Shown here: in pieces, positions 49,288 to 58,070 of the stretch | How the letters are laid out: each line of letters begins with the position of its first letter | How positions within the stretch are numbered: the first letter of the stretch is position 1 | Assembly (NCBI RefSeq): GCF_000294775.2 | Contig: NZ_CP015507.1 | Span: 1-64,000 of the forward strand | Length of the DNA: 64,000 nucleotides | Direction: 5' to 3' | Source: Cytobacillus oceanisediminis 2691 | GTDB lineage: Bacteria; Bacillota; Bacilli; Bacillales; Cytobacillaceae | Notes under the pieces: model-generated | The model's database searches: none | What the model saw: only the letters and a program-made list of their open reading frames with translations | Told to the model about the DNA's origin: nothing | Made by a program: the position numbers and the translations under genes

Positions 49288-50325
49288 TTGTTATACGATG
49301 TTTTGGTTATTGGCGCAGGACAAGCCGGGCTTTCGATAGGCTATTACCTTAAAAAGAATAATGTATCTTTTCTTCTCCTGGACCAGGGGGACGAAATAGG
49401 CGAGAGCTGGAGAAAAAGATATGATTCTCTAAAGCTGTTTACACCGCGTTATTTCAGTTCTCTTCCAGGATTATCTTTAAGCGCGGATCCGAATGGATAT
49501 TCAAAAAAAGATGAGATCAGTGACTATTTGTCGCAGTATGCAAAGGCGTTTTCGCTCCCAGTAAAGCTCCAAACAGTGATTACAAAACTGGATAAAGAAG
49601 GGGATCTTTTTGTTGTGTCCACCAGCCAGGGTGTATACCGAAGCAAACAGGTGGTAGTTGCCACAGGACCTTTCCAGCAGCCAAATATACCCGAATTCTC
49701 TAAACGCCTTTCGGATGAAGTTTTTCAGCTGCATTCTTCAGAATATAAAAATCCTAATCAGCTCCTGAGCGGTACCACAGTAGTTGTTGGCGGAGGGAAT
49801 TCTGGAGCACAAATTGCGGTAGAATTGGCGGATCATAACGAAGTATATCTGTCGGTTGGGCACAAACCTAATTTCCTGCCTCAGGACTTTTTGGGCAAAA
49901 GCATCTTTTGGTGGTTTGATAAATTAGGATTATTAAAGGCAAATATAGACAGCAAAATTGGTCAGTTGATAATGAATAAGCCTGATACAATTTTTGGTTT
50001 CGAACTTAAAGGACTGCTCATGGACGGAAAAGTACAGCAAAAGCCGAAAGCTATATCTGCTAATGATAATGAGATCATGTTTGAGGACCAAAGCATTGTG
50101 AAAGTGAGAAATCTAATTTGGTCCACTGGTTTTCGATCGGATTATAGCTGGATAAAGATTCCCGTAATCTTTAATGAGAAGGGGTTGCCGATTCATGAAA
50201 GAGGAGTTACAGAAATTCAAGGCTTATACTTCTTAGGACTCCCATGGCAATATAGAAGGGGTTCAGCACTGCTTCAAGGGGTCGGGGCAGATGCTGAATA
50301 TTTAGCAAAACAGATGCGACTATAG
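49288..50325 (+). CDS. Flavin-containing monooxygenase, CzcO/ArsO-like
   Basis: TTG 49288 behind AGGAGGG gives 345 residues. The FAD motif is VLVIGAGQAGLSIGYYL near residue 5, the NADPH motif is TVVVGGGNSGAQIAVELA near residue 167, and STGF near residue 277 is the FMO-type signature. Such genes often follow cation pumps and are annotated CzcO without proof of function. A partial decayed duplicate is at 41235-41655, and a diverged relative is at 19091. It can be co-transcribed with cadCA by read-through of the terminator. Confidence 0.85.
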   Translation: MLYDVLVIGAGQAGLSIGYYLKKNNVSFLLLDQGDEIGESWRKRYDSLKLFTPRYFSSLPGLSLSADPNGYSKKDEISDYLSQYAKAFSLPVKLQTVITKLDKEGDLFVVSTSQGVYRSKQVVVATGPFQQPNIPEFSKRLSDEVFQLHSSEYKNPNQLLSGTTVVVGGGNSGAQIAVELADHNEVYLSVGHKPNFLPQDFLGKSIFWWFDKLGLLKANIDSKIGQLIMNKPDTIFGFELKGLLMDGKVQQKPKAISANDNEIMFEDQSIVKVRNLIWSTGFRSDYSWIKIPVIFNEKGLPIHERGVTEIQGLYFLGLPWQYRRGSALLQGVGADAEYLAKQMRL

Positions 50326-50720
50326 ATGCGTTTCATTCAAGTATGCGCTCTGACCACAGCGAAAATAAAGCAAATTAATGGATGAAACTTCAATTAGTCA
50401 GATGATACATTGCACAATGTTGCTGTGCATCTTAAAATACTGATTATTAGGCTACATCAGGTCTTCAAGAGATTTACCTATCAAGGGGCAAAGGTGAAAA
50501 TTTTGAATTACAATTCCGGAAGTGGTCAGTGAATATTACTGGGATACTGAAAGAAATATTCAAAACTAGCACTTTGGAGTAAAGCTAACTGCCAAGCAAC
50601 TTTTTATAAGAGCGAATTATATGGACTAACAGGAGGAGCCTAAAGCACATTTTGTTTATTTACTTAAAAGGGTAAGCTAAGTTAGAAGGAGCCCGAGAAG
50701 AGCCGCTTGAACCTTGAACA
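50326..50720. other. Decayed region after the flavin monooxygenase
   Basis: About 400 bp. Translations are interrupted in all frames. A piece near 50400-50530 (LHNVAVHLKIL) has no recognisable identity. Confidence 0.4.
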
Positions 50721-50876
50721 GAAGTTACTGTATCTACGGAACATATGAAGTGAATGGACGGAGTAACAGCTAAAATTGACTCTGCTGAACAAACAACTGT
50801 ATATATGGTTGATTTCACTCCAACTACCGGCGGAGATGAAGTGAAAAATCATAAATGGGTAACAGAAAGCGAGTAA
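50721..50876 (+). pseudogene. YdhK (DUF1541) gene remnant
   Basis: The frame EVTVSTEHMK, then a stop (TGA 50751), then MDGVTAKIDSAEQTTVYMVD and PTTGGDEVKNHKWVTESE matches the C-terminal half of YdhK-like secreted proteins. The N-terminus and signal are gone. The TGA replaces a Gly codon by one base. Confidence 0.75.
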
Positions 50877-50912
50877 TCACCAGATAATACCATTTTCGTT
50901 TGGATAGTCAGT

Positions 50913-50947
50913 CAATTCCTTAACAAGGGGAATTGGCTTTTTTTATA
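50913..50947 (+). terminator. Terminator after YdhK remnant
   Basis: CAATTCC and GGAATTG pair around TTAACAAGG, then GC and T7. Confidence 0.8.
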
Positions 50948-51197
50948 GTGAGAATGTTTTAATACTTAAATCAAACGTTTTCAGAAGATAATTCCAGACA
51001 ATACATGTAAAATCCAGAAACTAGGATACATTATTTACTAAACATTATCTTTCTAGAGATTTATTTAAAACTAGTTCTATGAGCCGGAAACTAGCTTCTC
51101 CATATTTTCTTCATATTTTTTTATTATAATTCAATGGTGGTAATAAGAGAATAATTCTCTGTATCTCTTAACAGCGATCGACCTCAGGAGGAATTCC

Positions 51198-52376
51198 GTG
51201 AAAATGTTACTAATATATGTTTCTATTTTGGTTTTTTTGAATAGCCCTTCTATAATAGTTCAAGCAGAAGAAGAACCAGCGATCTCAAGCGAAGCAGCTA
51301 TTTTAATTGACTCAAAAACAGGTGAGGTTTTATTTGAAAAAAACTCAAATAAAAGGATGTATCCTGCAAGTCTAACAAAAATAGCAACGGCAATATACGC
51401 GATAGAAAAAGGAAATTTAAACGATATCGTTACAGTTGGGAAAAATGCAAGAGTAACTGAAGGTACACGGGTTTATTTGGAAGAAGGTGAAACAGTCAAT
51501 TTGCAAAAACTTATTCAAGGAATGCTAATTAATTCCGGTAATGATGCAGGCGTTGCCATAGCTGAGCACTTAAGTGGATCAAATGAACGATTTTCAAAAG
51601 AATTAAATATGTATTTAGCTGATTTGGGGCTAAAGGAAACTAACTTTAAAAATCCACATGGCCTTTACGATCCTGAACATGTTACTACGGCAGAAGATTT
51701 AGCGTTTTTAACCCGTTATGCAATGGAAAATAGTATATTTAGAGAAATTTTTGGAACCAAAGAGCTAAAGTGGAAAGGTGTATCCTGGGATACAACTTTA
51801 TATACGCATCATAAACTGATGAGGGAATTCCCATATGAGGGTGTTATAGGTGGGAAAACAGGATACGTTGATCAGTCTGGACATACTTTGGTAACTGCTG
51901 CCCAAAGAAAGGATCTGAGCTTGATTGCAGTCACCCTTAAGGCACCATCACAAGAAATTGCTTATAATGACACAATGAAATTACTTGATTTCGGATTTAA
52001 TAACTTTAAAACATCAAGTCTATCTAAAGGAATTGATTTTCAAATTAACAATATTGTTTATAATGCAACAACTAAACTCTATATTACTCAGTCCACTCAA
52101 AGTAATGTTCTAAGTACTTTAAAGGATGATGGGAAAATTGAAATTTTATACCCGAGTGCAAAGCTGCTTTCTGATATCCAATTAGGATATGCTATTAAAA
52201 AGAATAAAGAAGTAAAGAAAATAGTGAAGCAATCGACGAATCAAAAAGATGAGAAGTTGGCAAAAGGAAGTTATATATTTGGCACCATATTAATTACTTT
52301 ATTAGTCTCCGTTATTGTATTAGGAAATAGAACCTGTAACAAAATAGCAAAAACAACCATTGAAGAACAGTTATGA
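51198..52376 (+). CDS. D-alanyl-D-alanine carboxypeptidase (DacF-like, PBP5 family)
   Basis: GTG 51198 behind CAGGAGG gives 392 residues with a signal peptide (to about residue 23). Penicillin-binding motifs are ASLTK (SxxK) near residue 58, SGN near residue 115 and GGKTGY near residue 218. The C-terminal domain ends in a membrane anchor (SYIFGTILITLLVSVIVLG). It trims the terminal D-Ala of peptidoglycan stem peptides. It is monocistronic. Confidence 0.92.
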   Translation: MKMLLIYVSILVFLNSPSIIVQAEEEPAISSEAAILIDSKTGEVLFEKNSNKRMYPASLTKIATAIYAIEKGNLNDIVTVGKNARVTEGTRVYLEEGETVNLQKLIQGMLINSGNDAGVAIAEHLSGSNERFSKELNMYLADLGLKETNFKNPHGLYDPEHVTTAEDLAFLTRYAMENSIFREIFGTKELKWKGVSWDTTLYTHHKLMREFPYEGVIGGKTGYVDQSGHTLVTAAQRKDLSLIAVTLKAPSQEIAYNDTMKLLDFGFNNFKTSSLSKGIDFQINNIVYNATTKLYITQSTQSNVLSTLKDDGKIEILYPSAKLLSDIQLGYAIKKNKEVKKIVKQSTNQKDEKLAKGSYIFGTILITLLVSVIVLGNRTCNKIAKTTIEEQL

Positions 52377-52535
52377 CACCTTCAAAGTTATAGATAGAAG
52401 AACAACTATTAGGATATAAGGTGAGATGAGGAGTACTTATTATGAAGGGACAGATCTTGCACTAGGCAATCAATTTTTTTAAATAGAAATGATAAGTGTT
52501 GAAATAAAATTAATTAATATAATGGAGGGCTATTT

Positions 52536-53174
52536 TTGAGTTTAAAATGGGATAGCGAGTTAGACGAACTAAGGATACGACGCCGCACAGAGATATTAGA
52601 TGAAGCAAGGGAATTATTTTTGGAAAAAGGTTTGCCAAGAGTGACGATGAGAGATATCTCAAAAGAGGTAGGGGTATCTACGGTTACCTTATATAAATAT
52701 TATAAGTCTGTTGATGAAATTGCTGCTGAAGTTAAACAACAAATTTTTATTGAAATGAAGGAATTTTTCAAAGAGATATCAACTGATAGTACTGCATATG
52801 AACAAATCATAAATTGGCTTAAACAATGGGACTCTTATCTAAAAGAAAAAGACGATCATATCCGATTTCAAGCAGAATTTGATCTTTATTATCAATCACA
52901 TAAATTAGAAATTGAGCAAGCTTATTATCTTGAATTAATTAAAATAAATGGGGAATCAATTCCTTTGGTGTTTGAACAAGGACAAAATGAAGGAAGCATA
53001 AGAACTGATTTTACAGCCAATGACCTAACGGCATGGACATTTAATAATCTACTGGGAATGGTTCACCGACTTGCGGCAAGAGGGCCTTTATTAGAAAATG
53101 ATTCACCGCTATCAACAGAGAAAATGATGGAAATGACAATTGATTCAGTTGCAAGCTTTATAAAAAGGAGTTAA
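52536..53174 (+). CDS. TetR/AcrR-family regulator
   Basis: TTG 52536 behind GGAGGG gives 212 residues. The N-terminal HTH reads RRTEILDEARELFLEKGLPR, then VTMRDISKEVGVSTVTLYKYYKS (residues about 13-55). The C-terminal ligand domain is helical and unassigned. The target is unknown, because no transporter gene is adjacent. It could regulate the upstream carboxypeptidase. Confidence 0.85.
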   Translation: MSLKWDSELDELRIRRRTEILDEARELFLEKGLPRVTMRDISKEVGVSTVTLYKYYKSVDEIAAEVKQQIFIEMKEFFKEISTDSTAYEQIINWLKQWDSYLKEKDDHIRFQAEFDLYYQSHKLEIEQAYYLELIKINGESIPLVFEQGQNEGSIRTDFTANDLTAWTFNNLLGMVHRLAARGPLLENDSPLSTEKMMEMTIDSVASFIKRS

Positions 53175-53208
53175 TCAATGCTATAACAGCGTTGATTAAC
53201 TCCTTTTT
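53167..53208 (+). terminator. Terminator after tetR gene
   Basis: GGAGTTAATCAA and TTGATTAACTCC form perfect 12-bp arms followed by TTTTT. The left arm overlaps the last codons. Confidence 0.9.
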
Positions 53209-53407
53209 ATTATTATCTTGTAGAGGAAAAAAGATTGTCTTAAGGTTCCTGTACGAAATTTAAAACCCCTGATTCCCTTCGTTTAAAGGACAAGAGGGAG
53301 GCAAATCAGGAAAATTCCATTCTTCTGCTTATTTTTTTAAGGATTTTGGAATTATTGTAGAAGCTTCCACCTCAGTTTTTAATATCTTAACATAGGCTAT
53401 GGTTCCT

Positions 53408-53734
53408 TTATATTTCGAGATGTAGGCTGTTGGCCTGGTCTTCAATTAACTTCATTATTTTTATAAATCCCTTTTCTGGGTATGCCTGCAATAATAATAG
53501 TGTATTTGTATCGATTTTTAACATTTTTCTTAATTCCATTGGAATAGATAATTTTCCATTCCTGAAAATGCATTTATTTAAATGGGCATTTTCATGATGA
53601 TTGCTTACAACCAACTGGTTAGCTTCCTCATAAATAAAGACGAACTCTCCATCCTTCATGCCCAACATTCTATATAGAGCGGCAGGAAGTAAAATTTGAC
53701 CGTTTTTTGTTAACTTTTTTACATACAAAGGCAT
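53408..53734 (-). CDS. AbrB-like swapped-hairpin regulator with two repeats
   Basis: The 108-residue protein contains two AbrB/SpoVT-type swapped-hairpin units: VKKLTKNGQILLPAALYRML with GEFVFIYEEANQLVV, then NKCIFRNGKLSIPMELRKML with TLLLLQAYPEKGFIKI. It resembles antitoxin-like or transition-state regulators. It lies 25 nt downstream of a response regulator gene on the same strand, so the two are probably co-transcribed. Confidence 0.75.
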   Translation of the reverse strand: MPLYVKKLTKNGQILLPAALYRMLGMKDGEFVFIYEEANQLVVSNHHENAHLNKCIFRNGKLSIPMELRKMLKIDTNTLLLLQAYPEKGFIKIMKLIEDQANSLHLEI

Positions 53735-53759
53735 TTCATCCTTTCCCTTAATCTCTATA

Positions 53760-54434
53760 TTAATTTGTTTCCCATTTATAGCCGACTCCCCAAATGGTCT
53801 TTAGATGGCGATCAACTGGGAAACCAGATTGTCTTAACTTCTCTCGTATGTTCCTAATGTGAGAATCAATCGTTCTACTTTCTGTTTTCCATTCCTGACT
53901 CCAGATGGTCTGTAAAAGGGCTTCACGAGAAAAAACATTATTGATGTTACTTAACAAATGCCCTACAAGTGCAAATTCCTTAGGAGTCATAGATATGGTG
54001 TTTCCGTTAAAAGAAAGATTGAAAGATGTTTCATCCCATTTTAACCCTTGAAAAAAAAGTGAATCACTGATTACTAGGGAAGACCTTCTTAACAATGCCT
54101 CTATTCGGACTAAAAGTTCGTTTTTGTTAAAAGGCTTAGTTAGATAATCATCGGCACCCTGTTTAAATCCATCTACTATATCTTCTTTCTCACTTTTTTT
54201 AGATAGTATAATGATTGGAACATTAGAAACCCTTCGAATTTTTTCACAAGTAGACGAACCATGCATATCAGGCATAACAACCTCTAATATGACGAGAGAT
54301 ACACTCTTCTGTGAAAGAAATGAAATTGCATCACTAGCTGAACGGAACTGTATGCATCGATAGAATGGCGAAAGAAGGGAAGACAATAAGTTCTGTGTTT
54401 TTTGATCATTATCAATCACCATAATTTTTTTCAT
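53760..54434 (-). CDS. OmpR-family response regulator without an adjacent kinase
   Basis: The 224-residue protein has a receiver domain (acid pair DND near residue 7, phospho-Asp position in VILEVVMPDMHG near residue 52, and Lys in YLTKPFNKNELL near residue 100) and a winged-helix domain (KEFALVGHLLSNINNVFSREAL ... DSHIRNIREKLR). The usual D at the phosphorylation site is E here (LEVVMPD), so activity may be constitutive or phosphorylation-independent. No histidine kinase flanks it. Confidence 0.85.
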   Translation of the reverse strand: MKKIMVIDNDQKTQNLLSSLLSPFYRCIQFRSASDAISFLSQKSVSLVILEVVMPDMHGSSTCEKIRRVSNVPIIILSKKSEKEDIVDGFKQGADDYLTKPFNKNELLVRIEALLRRSSLVISDSLFFQGLKWDETSFNLSFNGNTISMTPKEFALVGHLLSNINNVFSREALLQTIWSQEWKTESRTIDSHIRNIREKLRQSGFPVDRHLKTIWGVGYKWETN

Positions 54435-54721
54435 TTTAGCTTTCCTCTTTTCATTAGTAATCTACGTTTACCTTACTAAAAAAATATGAAGAAATTTTGC
54501 ATTTTAGAAGACTTCCAAAAAACACTAGAAATTATTTTAATTGAATTCAAGCTAAAATTAGATTAAATAGATCCAATTAAAAAATTAATCTCATTAATCC
54601 ACAAATTGGTTATTTATGCTTTCTGTATTAATATTTTCATTAAAGTTATCTTCTTGCACACTTTCTTGATATTATTCCCTTAAAATATTTTTGATATAAA
54701 AACATTAAAGAGGTGAATATA

Positions 54722-55534
54722 TTGGGGGAAATTGAATCGATTGATAGAATTGCCTTTGAGTTAGGCCCAATAACGATTTATTGGTATGGTATCATTATCG
54801 GAAGTGGTCTGTTATTAGGATGGATTCTTGCTGCAAGAGAATCGAAAAAAGTTGGAATGGAAAAAGAACTACTCTCAGACCTATAGCTGTGGGCAATTCC
54901 CATTTCAATTATTTGTGCAAGATTGTACTACGTAATTTTCAAATGGGAATACTATATTAAAAATCCAGGAGATATTTTAGCGATATGGGAAGGTGGTATT
55001 GCTATTCATGGAGGATTATTAGGAGCAGTGATAACTGCCGTTATTTTTTCTAGAAAAAAGGGTATTTCTTTTTGGAGACTTGCAGACATTGCTGCACCAA
55101 GCATAATATTAGGCCAGGCAATTGGACGGTGGGGGAATTTCATAAACCAAGAAGCGCATGGGGGAGAAGTGTCCCGCTCATTCCTCGAAAGCCTCTTACT
55201 CCCAGGCTTAATCATTAATCAAATGTATATAGAAGGAGCATACTATAATCCGACTTTTCTATATGAATCATTATGGAATATTCTTGGCTTTGTTCTTTTG
55301 GTTTTTCTCAGACGTTTATCCATAAAACGTGGTGAAGTTTTTCTATCTTATATTATTTGGTATTCAGTTGGGAGGTACTTTGTTGAAGGATTGAGAACAG
55401 ATAGTTTAATGCTCACAGAATCAGTTAGAATAGCTCAAGCTATGTCCTTAACTTTGATTGCAGCAGCCGTTTTAGTCATTGTCCTTAGAAGACGCTTAGA
55501 AAAAGCTGTTCATAGATATGCTGATAGGGATTAA
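54722..55534 (+). pseudogene. lgt: Prolipoprotein diacylglyceryl transferase, interrupted by TAG
   Basis: TTG 54722 behind AAAGAGGTG opens a 270-codon frame. An in-frame TAG at codon 55 (54884-54886) lies in KELLSDL-[TAG][15 protein letters not shown]. The rest is a normal Lgt: [13 protein letters not shown] and [18 protein letters not shown] (the catalytic signature), then [14 protein letters not shown] Leu codon TTG-to-TAG change is the simple explanation. Lgt lipidates prolipoproteins. This is likely an inactive accessory copy unless the codon is suppressed. Confidence 0.85.
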
Positions 55535-55674
55535 TGAATTTTTAATAAAGGCCACCTGCTTTAAGCATAATTCTGCGGAGATAATAAGTATTTTCGGAAA
55601 GAACCACTCTCTAAATAGGAATTTAAAGAAATGTAAGTTCTGTTTACATTAAACTTTGTAATGGGGAATATAAC

Positions 55675-56456
55675 ATGAATTTATTCTTCACTTTTTAGTT
55701 TTCACATTAATAAGCCTATCAGTTCTTCTCTTATTAGGAAGAGAAGAGCTTACGCAGCTTGGTAATATTCAAGTTTTAGATAATATTGAACAAACATCTC
55801 GTGCATCTGTAGATTCGGAAGAATATAACAAAAAGGTGGTAAAGATTAAGGACCGAGTCCTTTTGGATGCACCTATTATTAAACAATTTCCTGAACTGCC
55901 AAGAGGTTGTGAGGTTACTAGTCTGGCAATGCTTCTGCAGTATAAAGGAATTAAAACAAATAAAATTACACTTGCCAATAATATAAAAAAGAATTCTGTT
56001 CCGCTAAAAAAAGAAAGCGGGAAGATATTTTGGGGAGATCCAAATGAGGGATTCGTTGGTGATATGTATTCCTATAAAAATCCCGGCTATGGAGTTTATC
56101 ATAAACCGATAAGAGAACTAGCCGAAAAATATATACCAGGTCAAATAATAGATTTAACAGGTAGGGATTTTGTGGAACTTCAGGCTTATCTTTCGCTTGG
56201 TATTCCAATTTGGATTATAACCAATACTACCTATAATGAATTGCCTGATTCTGCATTTGTAAAGTGGTTTACACCTAATGGGGAGATAAAAATAACTTAT
56301 AAAGAACATTCTGTTCTTATTACAGGCTACGATGAAAAGGCAATTTATTTTAATGACCCAATTGACGGCATGAAAAATAAGCTAATTTCAAAGGGGGAAT
56401 TTCTTGCTGCCTGGAAGCAAATGGGGAGTCAAGCGGTGACATATCTGCCAGATTAG
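55675..56456 (+). pseudogene. C39-like peptidase family protein, frameshifted at N-terminus
   Basis: ATG 55675 reads MNLFFTF and stops. One T too few in the T5 tract at about 55694 explains this, since the next frame continues as LVFTLISLSVLLLLGREELT (membrane anchor) into a full C39-like domain. That domain has Cys in FPELPRGCEVTSLAMLL, the His in YKEHSVLITGYDE and Asp in YFNDPIDG. Intact it would be about 260 residues, similar to YvpB. Without the anchor the domain has no good start signal. Confidence 0.75.
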
Positions 56457-56528
56457 TGTTTAAGAAGATTAGTAGTTGATTTAAATAATGATTATTAGAA
56501 ACATTATTGACGTGGTGGTTAATAAGAT

Positions 56529-56573
56529 AAGTCAAGAAGGGGCTAGCTATTGATTTTGCCCTTTTCTTGACTT
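56529..56573 (+). terminator. Long hairpin terminator
   Basis: AAGTCAAGAAGGGG and CCCTTTTCTTGACTT form nearly perfect arms. Confidence 0.65.
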
Positions 56574-56676
56574 TACCTATAGAAAAAGGTTGATGGTAAT
56601 TTTCAGTGTATGTATTATAATATCCTAAAAGTTTTCTTGAAATATGGGTTTGTTACCTTAAAATCCAACAAGTCGA

Positions 56677-56847
56677 TTACATAGCTGGATACCCAGAGTT
56701 AATAAAAGTCATGATTGAGAACCAACCAAAGACAAGAAAACTTCCAGCACCAAAAAGGACTCCAAGAAGATTTTTATTTTTTATCGCAGTGATAGTCCCA
56801 AAACCTGATAACAATGCTACTAAACCAAATATAATTACTATACCCAA
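56677..56847 (-). CDS. Small membrane protein, DUF2759 (YqgW-like)
   Basis: TTG 56847 behind AGGAGGTTGTCCC gives 56 residues with two hydrophobic helices (MGIVIIFGLVALLSGFGTIT and NLLGVLFGAGSFLVFGWFSI) and the tail FINSGYPAM. This matches the DUF2759 family of short Bacillus membrane proteins with unknown function. It is easy to miss because it is short and starts with TTG. Confidence 0.75.
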   Translation of the reverse strand: MGIVIIFGLVALLSGFGTITAIKNKNLLGVLFGAGSFLVFGWFSIMTFINSGYPAM

Positions 56848-57392
56848 GGGACAACCTCCTATCTATTATGGTATATATCGCTGTCTAGAATAATTTCCTA
56901 CTTCCTTGTCACATTTCAAACAAATACTCCATGGAATTTCCTGATATGTTCTAGTGAAATTGCATTCTTGTACCTTAAAAACTTGTCACCCTATATATAG
57001 CATGTCCATCAAAATACAGCATAATCCTCAAATTGCAACTTTTAGACGAATTCCATAATTATAAATATGTCCACACTCTGACTCGAACAAGTTTTATTTG
57101 GAGAAGTTCAGAAATGTAACCAGGATAACGATATATTAAATGAAGTTAGACGCTTAAGGTTCGAACCTATTATAATTAAAAAGTATGCAGAAAGTATGGA
57201 TAATAAATTATTAAATTAAATAGCTCAAAATTTCCAGAAAGTGAAGCTGAACATATAAGATTGAGTCTTTAAATTGGTCATAGTGTAATATCTTGTTGAT
57301 ATTCAAGCATAATCATATACTTATTATTACGATCCGATTACTTTCAATTCGAAGAAAATGTATTTAAATGAACTATACACCTAATTGACTTG
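56848..57392. other. Gene-free region
   Basis: About 540 bp. A frame fragment near 57115-57215 (LNEVRRLRFEPIIIKKYAES) looks protein-like but has no start or identity. The rest is AT-rich. Confidence 0.4.
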
Positions 57393-58070
57393 TTATTTTT
57401 TTTCAGTCCATTTATAGCCAACACCCCAAACAGTTTGCAAATGATCATCTGCGGGAAACCCTACTTTTCTGAGCTTGTCCCGTAGGTTCCTAACATGAGA
57501 GTCGATAGTTCGGTCTTCAATTGAAACTCGATCTCCCCACACGGACACAATAAAATGATCTCTGGAGAAAACTTTGTTTCGATTTCCTAAAAACAATCCC
57601 ATCATTGCAAACTCTTTTGGCGTCAGCAAAATCTCTTTATCTTCAAATAAGAGTTCATAAGAATTTGGCTTTAGTACAAGGCCTTTAAAAGAAAGGATTC
57701 CTTCCTCTGATTGTGTTCTTCTTAAAACTGCCTCAATCCTTGCTAGGAGTTCTTCCTCATCAAATGGCTTTAAAATATAATCATCAGCTCCTATTTTTAA
57801 CCCCTTTACAATATCTGGCTTCTCACTTCTAGCAGTAAGCATGATTATTGGAATATCCCTGAATTTCTTAATTTCCTTGCATGCTGTCCACCCATCCATT
57901 TCAGGCATCATAACATCTAACAATATAAGGTCTACAGGATGGGACTCTAAATAAAGGATTGCATCTATGGCTGATCGCTTTTTGACACAATTATAACCAA
58001 GCGGCATTAAATATAGGGCTAATAAATCAAGCATCCTAGTTTCATCATCAACTAATAGTATCGTTTTCAA
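57393..58070 (-). CDS. OmpR-family response regulator
   Basis: The 225-residue protein has a receiver domain with DDE near residue 8, phospho-Asp in LILLDVMMPEMDGW near residue 53 and Lys in YILKPFDEEELL near residue 101. The DNA-binding winged helix has LLTPKEFAMMGLFLGNRNKVFSRD and SHVRNLRDKLRK. It overlaps the upstream sensor kinase by 23 nt, a clear two-component operon. The signal is unknown. czcD/czrA upstream on the same strand makes metals a possibility. Confidence 0.93.
   Translation of the reverse strand: MKTILLVDDETRMLDLLALYLMPLGYNCVKKRSAIDAILYLESHPVDLILLDVMMPEMDGWTACKEIKKFRDIPIIMLTARSEKPDIVKGLKIGADDYILKPFDEEELLARIEAVLRRTQSEEGILSFKGLVLKPNSYELLFEDKEILLTPKEFAMMGLFLGNRNKVFSRDHFIVSVWGDRVSIEDRTIDSHVRNLRDKLRKVGFPADDHLQTVWGVGYKWTEKK

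Noticed and set aside
50721..50876. In-frame TGA in the YdhK remnant as recoding
   Set aside because: It replaces a glycine codon (GGA to TGA) in a truncated gene; ordinary decay.
56711..56893. Plus-strand 60-residue frame
   Set aside because: It is the shadow of the minus-strand DUF2759-like gene at 56677-56847, which has a clear ribosome site and family match.
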